A stretch of 17,073 nt of DNA from positions 1 through 17,073 of the forward strand of contig JAZNXY010000111.1 in the NCBI GenBank assembly GCA_045594105.1, in the 5' to 3' direction. The notes beneath the pieces were generated by a model that saw only the letters and a program-made list of their open reading frames with translations, had not been told where the DNA came from and searched no databases. The DNA comes from URNF01 sp045594105 (GTDB lineage Bacteria; Bacillota; Clostridia; Oscillospirales; Acutalibacteraceae). Both the position numbers and the translations under genes were made by a program. This document shows, one piece after another, positions 6,883 through 14,100 of the stretch; the first letter of the stretch is position 1; every line of letters begins with the position of its first letter.

Positions 6883-7704
6883 TTATTTAAGCAGTGCTTC
6901 CACAGCATCTGCGGCGGGTTCCAAATCTTCACACAGCACCCTTTCGATTTCACCCTGGTCACACAGCTGTGCAACCTTCGTGTCAATCGGCAGACGTGCC
7001 AGGATTTTACTGCCCATTTTTTCCACCGCTTCTGCAAGTGCCGTATCGTCACCGAAAACGGAAATCTTCTTGCCGCAATCAGGGCACACCACATGGCTCA
7101 TATTCTCTACCACACCCAAGATCGGGATGTTGAGCATACCCGCCATTTTATGTGCCTTTTCCACCACCATCTGTACCAGGGACTGCGGTGTGGACACAAT
7201 CACGTTGCCATCAAGCGGTAAGCTCTGATACACGGTCAGCGGTACATCGCCCGTGCCGGGAGGCATATCGATAAACAAAACGTCCAGCTCGCCCCATACC
7301 ACATCAGACCAGAACTGTTTCACCGCACCTGCCAAAACAGGACCACGCCACACAACCGGCTGATTCGGGTCTTCCAGCAGCAGATTTACCGACATCACCT
7401 TAATATTCATATGGGTCTCGGCAGGCAAAATACCGATTTCGCTGCCTCTGGCTCTACCTGTAATGCCAAATGCTTTCGGAATGGAAGGGCCGGTAATATC
7501 CGCATCCAAAATACCGACTTTATAGCCACGGCGTGCCATCAGCACAGCCAGCATCGCCGTGACGGAGGATTTACCGACACCACCTTTACCGCTGCTTACC
7601 GCAACCACCTTTTTAATAGCACTGTATGCGTTTGCGGCTTCGTGTAAATCCGCTTCGCTACACTTATTACTGCAAGAGCTGCAATCGTGCGTACATTCAC
7701 TCAT
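6883..7704 (-). CDS. mrp: Mrp/NBP35-type P-loop ATPase, Fe-S cluster carrier
   Basis: Proteins of this family (ApbC/Mrp/NBP35) bind and deliver Fe-S clusters in the cytoplasm. The 273-residue product starts with a four-cysteine NBP35-like N-terminus (Cys4, 8, 11, 15), then the deviant Walker A SSGKGGVGKSS with the signature lysine at Lys40 and P-loop Lys45. It continues with the switch region LDADITGPSIPK, the LFIDMPPGTGD block (Walker B), and the cluster-binding CPDCGKK pair in the C-terminal half. Length is typical. ATG 7704 gives the cysteine cluster; the ribosome site (AAGAAG) is weak. It has its own promoter and terminator and so is monocistronic. Iron, iron-sulfur or MinD-like roles are all consistent, with Fe-S carriage most likely. 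Confidence 0.94.
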   Translation of the reverse strand: MSECTHDCSSCSNKCSEADLHEAANAYSAIKKVVAVSSGKGGVGKSSVTAMLAVLMARRGYKVGILDADITGPSIPKAFGITGRARGSEIGILPAETHMNIKVMSVNLLLEDPNQPVVWRGPVLAGAVKQFWSDVVWGELDVLFIDMPPGTGDVPLTVYQSLPLDGNVIVSTPQSLVQMVVEKAHKMAGMLNIPILGVVENMSHVVCPDCGKKISVFGDDTALAEAVEKMGSKILARLPIDTKVAQLCDQGEIERVLCEDLEPAADAVEALLK

Positions 7705-7742
7705 GGATCAGTCATCTTCTTTCTTAGCTTTTTACTCAGCAC

Positions 7743-7771
7743 AGTATATCACACCGTATCCGTTTCGTCAA
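7743..7771 (-). promoter_or_regulatory. mrp sigma-A promoter
   Basis: On the minus strand TTGACG (7766-7771) and TATACT (7743-7748) are separated by 17 bases, 38 bases before the mrp ATG. This is a strong match to the housekeeping consensus. Confidence 0.8.
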
Positions 7772-7778
7772 CCGCGTA

Positions 7779-8015
7779 TTACACCTTTTGCCCACCTGCA
7801 AACACCGCTTGTATCTGCTGGTTACAGCATACGTCATCCAATACCGCACGCTTCACGGTAAGCAGGTCGTCAAAATCCGCTACACCCGGATCGTCAAACG
7901 CAATATGTCCGTTTTCACCAATGCCCATACATGCGATGTCCACGGGATGTGCCTGCAACAAAGCGGCATAGCGTGCCGCCTCAGCTTGTGCATCAACAGC
8001 CGAGGCGTTGTTCAT
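7779..8015 (-). pseudogene. remnant of a NagB-type glucosamine-6-phosphate deaminase
   Basis: An open frame of about 78 codons contains QAEAARYAALL, then HPVDIACMGIGENGHIAF, then VADFDD and LTVKRAVLDD. The GENGHIAF motif is the signature of NagB-type glucosamine-6-phosphate deaminases (about 240-260 residues), but the usual N of FNDP is D here. Only the middle of the protein is left: the N-terminal half is missing at about base 8010, and the similarity stops after VCCNQQ, a few codons before the stop at 7779. It cannot be a complete enzyme. The upstream end touches the AraC-family remnant on the other strand. Confidence 0.75.
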
Positions 8016-8226
8016 CAGCCGCTCGCAATTATACCAATGCTTCAAGGAGGCGTTTGGCGTACCGCCGATGAAATACATACTCGAAAAACGTCTTGTGTTG
8101 GCACAGTCACGTATCCAATTGGGTGAAAAGCCCACCCTGGTTGCCGTCGCTTGCGGTTTTAACGAGTACTCCGCTTTTTTTCGTAATTACAAAAAACGAT
8201 TCGGTCTTCCACCGAAAAGCAAATAA
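8002..8226 (+). pseudogene. remnant of an AraC-family regulator (C-terminal HTH half)
   Basis: About 70 codons encode FISRSQLYQCFKEAFGVPP, then KYILEKRLVLAQ, then the second HTH VAVACGFNEYSAFFRNYKKRFGLPP. This is the C-terminal part of the AraC/XylS DNA-binding domain, from the middle of HTH 1 to the natural end. The sensing domain and the first helices of HTH 1 are absent; the same frame has a TAG at 7969-7971. There is no convincing ribosome site, and a TTG at 8008 is the only start-like codon. It was probably the divergent neighbour of the nagB remnant, and possibly its regulator. Confidence 0.75.
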
Positions 8227-8253
8227 AAAAGAGCACCGTTGGTGCTCTTTTTT
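8225..8253. terminator. bidirectional terminator between araC remnant and prfC
   Basis: A perfect 13-bp stem (8225-8237 with 8241-8253; core GAGCACC/GGTGCTC) with a GTT loop is bounded by A6 and T6. It overlaps the stop codons of both the araC remnant (8224-8226) and prfC (8252-8254). Confidence 0.92.
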
Positions 8254-9856
8254 AATTTTCATTTCTGCTAAATTCGGAAAGAACAAGGTCAGGGTTATGT
8301 TCGGTTGCCCAGGTGATATTCCAGGGGCTGGTGAACAACAGCAGTAGTTTACCGTGAATATCCTGTACCTTTTTGGTGTCTGAGGTAAGATTGAGGGTTT
8401 TGGGATCCAAATCCTCATTTTCTACCCAACGGATATACTGATACGGCAGCATATCCATACGGATATCCACCCCATATTCGTTTTTCAGGCGGTATTCCAG
8501 CACTTCAAACTGCAAGGTACCCACAACACCCACAATAACCTCTTCGAAACCCGCACCTGGCTCCTGGAAAATCTGAATGGCACCCTCCTGTGCAATCTGC
8601 GTAGTACCTTTCACAAACTGCTTACGTTTCATGGTGTCCTTTTGCCGCACCAGTGCAAAATGTTCGGGAGCAAAGGTGGGAATGCCTTCATATCGGAACT
8701 TCTTACCCGGCATACTGATAGTATCACCAATAGAGAAAATACCGGGATCAAACACACCGATAATATCCCCCGCATACGCTTCTTCGACAACCTCACGGTC
8801 CTGAGCCATCAGCTGCTGCGGCTGGCTCAGTCGCTGTTTGCGGTCGCCCTGCACGTGATATACTTCAATGCCTTTTTCAAACTTACCCGAGCAGATACGC
8901 ATAAATGCGATTCTATCACGGTGTGCTTTATTCATATTCGCCTGAATTTTGAATACAAAAGCGGAAAAGTCGGGACAGAACGGATCAATTTCTCCAACAT
9001 CCGATTTGCGAGGCAGCGGCGAGCTTGTCATTTTCAGGAAGGACTCAAGGAACGGTTCTACACCGAAGTTGGTCAATGCAGAGCCGAAGAAAACAGGAGA
9101 CAGACGGCCGTTTTGCACCGCATCCATATCAAACTCACTACCCGCACCGTCCAGCAATTCTACATCGTCACACAGCTGACTGTACAGTGTGTCACCAAGA
9201 CGTGCGGCAGTATCCGCATCATCCAACGAAAGCATATCGGTATACACCTCGTGCTGTCCGTTGCCGTTGGCAGTAAACGCCAGAATCTTCTCGCTCTTGC
9301 GGTCATACACGCCCTTAAAATCTCTACCCGAGCCGATAGGCCAGTTGATAGGATAGGTTTCAATGCCGAGTACGTTTTCGATTTCTTCCATCAGTTCATA
9401 GGGATCACGTGCTTCACGGTCCATTTTGTTTACAAAGGTAAAAATCGGGATGTTACGCAAAAGGCAAACCTTAAACAGCTTAATGGTCTGTTTCTCAACA
9501 CCTTTGGATGCGTCAATCACCATAACGGCAGAGTCCGCAGCCATCAGTGTACGGTAAGTGTCTTCCGAGAAATCCTCGTGACCGGGGGTGTCCAGAATAT
9601 TGATGCAATAGCCGTCATATTCAAACTGCAACACCGAAGAGGTCACCGAAATACCTCTTTGCTTTTCAATTTCCATCCAGTCGGAAACGGCATGCTTCAT
9701 AGAGCGTTTACCCTTAACCATACCTGCAGACTGAATCGCGCCGCCGTATAACAGCAGTTTTTCGGTCAACGTAGTTTTACCTGCGTCGGGGTGGGATATA
9801 ATCGCAAAGGTGCGTCGGCGATTAATTTCATCGCGAAGATTCATCATTTCAGACAA
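8252..9856 (-). CDS. prfC: peptide chain release factor 3 (RF3)
   Basis: This translational GTPase recycles RF1/RF2 from the ribosome after peptide release. The 534-residue protein (E. coli RF3 has 529) shows G1 SHPDAGKTTLTEK (residues 21-33), the switch I region with EKQRGISVTSS (64-74), G3 DTPGHEDF (89-96) and G4 NKMD (143-146), then RF3-specific blocks such as GRDFKGVYDR and NEYGVDIRMDMLPYQYIRWV near the C-terminus. The start is most likely TTG 9856: GGAGGA at 9865-9870 lies 8 bases ahead, while the ATG three codons in would be 17 bases from it. A clear promoter precedes it, with its -35 on the spoVAD stop codon, so it need not depend on spoVAD. The terminator hairpin touches the stop. Confidence 0.96.
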   Translation of the reverse strand: MSEMMNLRDEINRRRTFAIISHPDAGKTTLTEKLLLYGGAIQSAGMVKGKRSMKHAVSDWMEIEKQRGISVTSSVLQFEYDGYCINILDTPGHEDFSEDTYRTLMAADSAVMVIDASKGVEKQTIKLFKVCLLRNIPIFTFVNKMDREARDPYELMEEIENVLGIETYPINWPIGSGRDFKGVYDRKSEKILAFTANGNGQHEVYTDMLSLDDADTAARLGDTLYSQLCDDVELLDGAGSEFDMDAVQNGRLSPVFFGSALTNFGVEPFLESFLKMTSSPLPRKSDVGEIDPFCPDFSAFVFKIQANMNKAHRDRIAFMRICSGKFEKGIEVYHVQGDRKQRLSQPQQLMAQDREVVEEAYAGDIIGVFDPGIFSIGDTISMPGKKFRYEGIPTFAPEHFALVRQKDTMKRKQFVKGTTQIAQEGAIQIFQEPGAGFEEVIVGVVGTLQFEVLEYRLKNEYGVDIRMDMLPYQYIRWVENEDLDPKTLNLTSDTKKVQDIHGKLLLLFTSPWNITWATEHNPDLVLSEFSRNEN

Positions 9857-9864
9857 CGTTATTT

Positions 9865-9870
9865 TCCTCC
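9865..9870 (-). promoter_or_regulatory. prfC ribosome binding site (decides a TTG start)
   Basis: GGAGGA on the minus strand is 8 bases from TTG 9856, the optimal distance. The nearest in-frame ATGs (9847 and 9844) are 17 and 20 bases away. Confidence 0.75.
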
Positions 9871-9898
9871 CAAGAGTACTTAAAAATCAATCTCAATC

Positions 9899-9927
9899 AT
9901 TGTACCCTATTTACAGAAAATAATCAA
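9899..9927 (-). promoter_or_regulatory. prfC sigma-A promoter
   Basis: On the minus strand TTGATT (9922-9927) and TACAAT (9899-9904) are separated by 17 bases. The -35 overlaps the spoVAD stop codon at 9924-9926, so prfC can be transcribed in vegetative cells apart from spoVAD. Confidence 0.8.
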
Positions 9928-10934
9928 CTGTTTTTTGACAGGTGAACCAAATGTGCGATGCCGGGAATGCTTTCCCCTTGCTGAGATGTTGTGGGAGACA
10001 TCAAAGCACCCGTACCCACAAACAGCACGTCCTTCCACACACCTGCTTCCATCTGTCGCAGCACATACGAACACAGCACCGCCGCCGAGCAGCCACAGCC
10101 GGAGCCGCCTGCGTGTACATCCTGGGCTTGGCGGTCATAAATCATCAATCCGCCGTCATTATGACGGTCACCGAGAGAAATCCCCTGTTTCTTTAACAGT
10201 GTATGCAGCATTTCACTGCCTACAGCCCCGAGGTCACCTGTCATAATCAAATCATACTCTTTTGGCGTGGTATGCGTGTCCTGTAAAAAGCGATAAATGG
10301 TATCCGCTGCAGCAGGTGCCATTGCCGCGCCCATATTATTGGTATCGGTCACGCCAAGGTCCACCTGTCTGCCCGCCATCACTTCGGTAATGTGCACACC
10401 TTTTCCCATACCTACGACAGCCGCACCCGCACCCGTCACCGTCCATTGTGCGGTGGGTGTTCGTTGGCCGCCATATTCCAGCGGAAACCGAAACTGACGC
10501 TCCGCCGTACAAAAATGTGAAGACGTTACCGCACAGCACAAGTCCGCCGCACCGCTATCCACAAAAATTGCTGCCATAGACAAGGTTTGTGCCATGGTAG
10601 AGCAGGCCCCGAACTGTCCGTACAGCGGAATATCCAGCTCCCGCAGACCGAACGTGGAAGCCGTGCATTGATTCAGCAGGTCACCCGCAAAAAGATGCTG
10701 CACCTGTGACGGAGACAGCCCCGCTTTATGAATTGCGCGGGTCGCCGCCTCTCTCTGCAGCAAGCTTTCGGCTTTTTCCCACGTTTTCTCTCCTAACGTG
10801 GTATCGGTAAACACATGATCGAAGGCGTTTTTCAGAGGCCCCTCCCCCTCTTTTTTGCCAACCACGGCGGCATAGCCCAGCACCGAAGGACGATTGGACA
10901 ATTGAATGGTAAACTCACCTTTACGTTCAGGCAT
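9924..10934 (-). CDS. spoVAD: stage V sporulation protein AD
   Basis: SpoVAD is part of the SpoVA machinery that loads dipicolinic acid into the forespore and releases it at germination; it binds dipicolinate and has a thiolase-like fold. The 336-residue product (B. subtilis SpoVAD about 338) shows PSVLGYAAVVGKKEGEGPL near the N-terminus, DLLNQCTASTFGLRELDIP, FGACSTMAQTL, the FPLEYGGQRTPTAQWTVTGAGA block, TDTNNMGAAMAPAAADTI, DLIMTGDLGAVGSEM and a C-terminal GCGCSAAVLCSYVL. ATG 10934 has AAAGGAG upstream with about 8 bases spacing. A longer frame to 10973 is rejected because a promoter -10 lies inside it. spoVAC and spoVAE, the usual neighbours, are absent: GNAT lies upstream and prfC downstream. 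Confidence 0.95.
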   Translation of the reverse strand: MPERKGEFTIQLSNRPSVLGYAAVVGKKEGEGPLKNAFDHVFTDTTLGEKTWEKAESLLQREAATRAIHKAGLSPSQVQHLFAGDLLNQCTASTFGLRELDIPLYGQFGACSTMAQTLSMAAIFVDSGAADLCCAVTSSHFCTAERQFRFPLEYGGQRTPTAQWTVTGAGAAVVGMGKGVHITEVMAGRQVDLGVTDTNNMGAAMAPAAADTIYRFLQDTHTTPKEYDLIMTGDLGAVGSEMLHTLLKKQGISLGDRHNDGGLMIYDRQAQDVHAGGSGCGCSAAVLCSYVLRQMEAGVWKDVLFVGTGALMSPTTSQQGESIPGIAHLVHLSKNS

Positions 10935-10961
10935 ACTGTTACTCCTTTGACTTGTTTTGTG

Positions 10962-10990
10962 TAGTATGCCCACTTCTTAAAAATATATAA
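10962..10990 (-). promoter_or_regulatory. putative forespore (sigma-G/sigma-F) promoter of spoVAD
   Basis: On the minus strand CATACTA (10962-10968) matches the sigma-G -10 consensus (CATWHTA). TTATA (10986-10990), 17 bases upstream, resembles the gHATR -35 with one mismatch. The spacing to the ATG at 10934 is right, and SpoVAD is a known forespore product. No good sigma-A -35/-10 pair is seen here. Confidence 0.6.
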
Positions 10991-11018
10991 GAAAAGGCGG
11001 ATTCTTTACGAACCCGCC
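10991..11018 (-). terminator. terminator of the pot-GNAT operon
   Basis: A 9-bp stem (10996-11004 with 11010-11018, one G-U pair) and a 5-base loop are followed on the minus strand by TTTTCTT. It lies 6 bases past the GNAT gene stop. Confidence 0.8.
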
Positions 11019-11024
11019 GCTTCT

Positions 11025-12992
11025 TTATTTACGCTTTCTGTTTGAGGGCTTTTTTCGTTTGCCTCTTATTTTAATGATAAACAGATATACGGCGGTTGCA
11101 ATTACGGCAAAGGCCGCAACACAAGCCACACTCCACCAGAAGGTATCGACAACGCCCAAATATCGCTGTACCAAGGCAACAATGCCGCCAAGCAGAATAG
11201 AAGCACCTTCAATCCAAGCCAAAATATACAAGATGAAGTTCATACGGTCTGCTGACTTTTGCTCTTCTATATCGCTGTGCAGTTGCACATAGCGGTCCAG
11301 GAACTGTTGGTTGCGGTAATATTCTTCCAACGCCTCGCTAATGCCGAACGAATGAATAACCTCGTCCGCTTCTAACTGCGAGCCCGGATATTTGAATATA
11401 TCACTGCGCCAAAACTTGACGGTTTTACCAAACTCCATATACAGTTCTTCAATTTCCGCGAGTGTGATACCGTCTTTTTCGCAAAGCTCTTCCGCTACAT
11501 GGCGGTTGGTTCGCACCACCGCCGTATTCTGCAGCAGTACCACCTCTGCAATAAACAATTCGGAGGTTTCGTCGTCCAGGCGCTCTGCAAAATCATCAGA
11601 ATATTCCTTGAACACAAATGCAATAACCGAACGGGAAATATAGGAATCGTAATAATCGTAATACGCACGTGGCCGCAAAAACGTTTCCAAGCGTTCGGGT
11701 CGAATCTGATAATCAATGGCCGCACTGACATACGTCTCGCCCGCCAGCAAATACCCCAATTCCGTACGGCTCTTAGGATGCTCAGACAAGCATACAACGC
11801 ACTTGGATTCGCCGTACAGCTTCAACGAAAAATGCTTTTGCATATATGCCGCTATCGGCACCAATGTGCCGTCATCCAGCAGAAAGTCCATATGTTCAGT
11901 GGACATCTGATCGATAAGCTGGGTCGGAATATAGCGGTTATCGGGCAGTGCAACCGTCACAATATAAATGCCTGTTTGCTCGTGTGCCGTCACAAACAGA
12001 TGTACCTTCTCCACAGCATGCAACACACGCTTCTTTTCCCGTTGACTATCCGTTATATCATAGTCCTCCGAGTAGAAATACTGTTTGCCGCTTTCCTCGT
12101 CTTCGAGAAAATCAAAATCAAAGGTAGGGATTTCGGTCTCTTCCTCCGCCCCTAAATCGTAGTTGTCATCGTAACACGCAAGGCGGAACTCACCGAGATA
12201 CACCCTTTGTAATTCCTTGCAATCCAAAATATTGCATTCATATTCCACGTGGTGATTGAGCAACTTGCGATATACATCGGGATAGCTATATTCCTCTACT
12301 GCGGGCTGCTGTGCCTGCAGCTTCTTTAACACGTGCTGTGCACCGGCCTGAACCGTCATAGGCAGGAAAAAGAAAATATCGTTGTCGTATGTTTTTTCAT
12401 ACGACACCAATCCCTTGCTCAACAGGCGTTCCACCTGCGGACGAGTGGCACGATGATACTGATAACCGCCTTCCACGTCCTTTTCATAAACTGCATGCAG
12501 TCGACGCAAGAACGAAGCACCGCCACCCGACACCGCCGAGCCGCTGATGCTGTCTATACGATACCCCGCCTCTTCTTTTTCACGCAGAAAAGAGAGAAAG
12601 CTCTTGGCAAGCAACTTTACCGTACCGCCGCCCTGGTATTTCGGCTTTACGGCAATAGAAAGGATAAACAGGTGATGCCCCTGTCCCTCGCACCAATCCA
12701 CAATTTCTTCAGGTGTGATGTCATCATCACGCATAGCGGTGCTTTCCGGATCTGTGAGCTCTTTATACAGTTCTTCGCCCGCTAAAATAAATGTAACGTA
12801 TCCCGCCAGTTCATCGCCGTCATACGCCAAAATAAACGCATCTTGACATTTGTCATAACGGTCTTTCAGATTTCTGAACGAGCCGCAAAGTTCGGGGGAA
12901 TACACCGCTTTATCGATAGAAAAAACATCTTTTAATGCTTTTTCCGCGTCTTTGGGATTGTCAAACTCTGTAATTTTCTTATACTCGAGCAT
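11025..12992 (-). CDS. GNAT N-acetyltransferase fused to a membrane-anchored C-terminal region
   Basis: Residues 1-180 read as a GNAT domain: AFILAYDGDELAGYVTF, then FILSIAVKPKYQGGGTVKLLAKSF, where Gln120 to Gly123 forms the acetyl-CoA loop (canonical Q/RxxGxG/A, with V in the last place). The middle, about residues 190-570, is rich in charged and aromatic residues and I do not recognise it; one acidic stretch is EEETEIPTFDFDFLEDEE (around residue 300). Near the end a helical stretch (YYRNQQFLDRYVQLHSDIEEQKSA) precedes two predicted membrane helices at about 584-606 and 617-642, and a basic tail KIRGKRKKPSNRKRK. This end layout resembles CorA-like or DUF155-like proteins, but only in shape. 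The total length is 655 residues. It follows potD by 33 bases with no terminator, so it is probably the last gene of the polyamine operon. Polyamine acetylation is a possible but unproven job. The ATG at 12992 has only a weak ribosome site. Confidence 0.85.
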   Translation of the reverse strand: MLEYKKITEFDNPKDAEKALKDVFSIDKAVYSPELCGSFRNLKDRYDKCQDAFILAYDGDELAGYVTFILAGEELYKELTDPESTAMRDDDITPEEIVDWCEGQGHHLFILSIAVKPKYQGGGTVKLLAKSFLSFLREKEEAGYRIDSISGSAVSGGGASFLRRLHAVYEKDVEGGYQYHRATRPQVERLLSKGLVSYEKTYDNDIFFFLPMTVQAGAQHVLKKLQAQQPAVEEYSYPDVYRKLLNHHVEYECNILDCKELQRVYLGEFRLACYDDNYDLGAEEETEIPTFDFDFLEDEESGKQYFYSEDYDITDSQREKKRVLHAVEKVHLFVTAHEQTGIYIVTVALPDNRYIPTQLIDQMSTEHMDFLLDDGTLVPIAAYMQKHFSLKLYGESKCVVCLSEHPKSRTELGYLLAGETYVSAAIDYQIRPERLETFLRPRAYYDYYDSYISRSVIAFVFKEYSDDFAERLDDETSELFIAEVVLLQNTAVVRTNRHVAEELCEKDGITLAEIEELYMEFGKTVKFWRSDIFKYPGSQLEADEVIHSFGISEALEEYYRNQQFLDRYVQLHSDIEEQKSADRMNFILYILAWIEGASILLGGIVALVQRYLGVVDTFWWSVACVAAFAVIATAVYLFIIKIRGKRKKPSNRKRK

Positions 12993-13025
12993 CGGTCATC
13001 TTTCTTTCTGTCAAACTAACTTAAA

Positions 13026-14078
13026 TTAAGATTTCACGTTTTTCCAAAGCTTAGAATACAGCTCTTCGACTTCTTTGCCAAGATACTTAAGAACGGTTGC
13101 CTTCTCGTGTACGCTGTCTTCGGGGAAAATGGCTTTTTCTCCCAAGATTTCCGCATCCAGCGTTTCGGTCAATGCGGCATTCGGGGTAGAATAGTAAATG
13201 TACTCAAAGTTCATAGCCGCAACATCTACACGGCACAGAAAATCAAGGAACTGCTCCGCATAGGTTTTATTCATTGCGTTTTTCGGAATGGCAAAGGCAT
13301 CCATCCAGACGCAAGTACCTTCTTCGGGAACCGAAAAAGCCAAATCGGGATTGTTTTGGAAAGCCAGATATGCTTCGCCGTTATAAATTACCGCAAGGTC
13401 TGCGTTCCCCGATTCAATTTTCACACGTGCCGCTTCATCCAGCAAATATGCCTGTACATCCTTTTTCTGCTGCTTCAACAGATTGGATGCGGCTTCCAAT
13501 TGTGCTTTATCGGTCGTGTTGGGGTCATATCCCAACGTTTTCAAAGCTACAAAAAACGCATCACGTTCGCTGTTAGGCATGATCAAGCGACCCGCGTATT
13601 TGCCGTTAAACAACGTATCCCACGTTTTGACGTCTTCCGCTTTTACCGTTTCTGTATTGTACAAAATACCCACCGTACCCCAAAAATGCGGTACAGTATA
13701 TTTCAACTCGGCATCAAAAGCTTTTGCCGCTTTTTGCTGGTTTTCACCGATGTTGGCAAAATTTTTGACATTTTCAAAATCAATCGGTGCCAGACGATCT
13801 TCGGCAATCAGCTTTTCCAACATATAGTCGGACGAACAGATAAGATCATACGACACAGACCCGGACACAAACTTCGCATACATATCTTCCGGTGCGGCAT
13901 ATTCATCTACCACAACCTCGATACCGTATTCTTCTTCAAACAGGTCATATACTTCCGGATCGATATAATCCCCATAGTTAAAGAGATACAATTTTTCAGA
14001 GGAGGAACACCCCGTAAACGGCACGCAGAAAAGCGATACCAAAAACAAAAGACATACGAGTTTAGCAACAGTTTTCAA
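13026..14078 (-). CDS. potD: spermidine/putrescine ABC transporter, substrate-binding lipoprotein
   Basis: PotD captures spermidine or putrescine outside the cell and passes it to the PotBC channel. The 350-residue protein has a lipoprotein signal peptide: a basic start, the hydrophobic LVCLLFLVSLFCVPF and a lipobox ending FTGC with Cys24 as the lipidation site. The mature part begins SSSEKLYLFNYGDYIDPEVY, followed by FEEEYGIEVVVDEY, YDLICSSDYMLEKLI, VPHFWGTVGILYN (polyamine-stacking region), and VIYNGEAYLAFQNNPDLAF. It ends with VWMDAFAIPKNA. Length fits E. coli PotD (348). The start is TTG 14078, supported by AAAGGGGG at about 14087-14094, 8 bases away. It follows potC by 22 bases in a potABCD order. 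Confidence 0.95.
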   Translation of the reverse strand: MKTVAKLVCLLFLVSLFCVPFTGCSSSEKLYLFNYGDYIDPEVYDLFEEEYGIEVVVDEYAAPEDMYAKFVSGSVSYDLICSSDYMLEKLIAEDRLAPIDFENVKNFANIGENQQKAAKAFDAELKYTVPHFWGTVGILYNTETVKAEDVKTWDTLFNGKYAGRLIMPNSERDAFFVALKTLGYDPNTTDKAQLEAASNLLKQQKKDVQAYLLDEAARVKIESGNADLAVIYNGEAYLAFQNNPDLAFSVPEEGTCVWMDAFAIPKNAMNKTYAEQFLDFLCRVDVAAMNFEYIYYSTPNAALTETLDAEILGEKAIFPEDSVHEKATVLKYLGKEVEELYSKLWKNVKS

Positions 14079-14086
14079 AGTGAAAA

Positions 14087-14094
14087 CCCCCTTT
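14087..14094 (-). promoter_or_regulatory. potD ribosome binding site (decides a TTG start)
   Basis: AAAGGGGG on the minus strand is 8 bases from TTG 14078, which begins the lipoprotein signal peptide. No in-frame ATG or GTG is better placed. Confidence 0.65.
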
Positions 14095-14100
14095 CAAGAA

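Noticed and set aside
8016..8135. upstream part of the minus-strand frame that holds the NagB remnant
   Set aside because: It is the antisense of the AraC-family remnant and has no similarity to the NagB N-terminus.
8642..9751. 369-codon open frame on the plus strand across prfC
   Set aside because: It lies wholly antisense to an unmistakable RF3 gene, has no promoter or ribosome site and no recognisable domain; a codon-bias shadow.
10935..10973. N-terminal extension of SpoVAD
   Set aside because: The CATACTA -10 element lies within it, and the AAAGGAG site serves the ATG at 10934.
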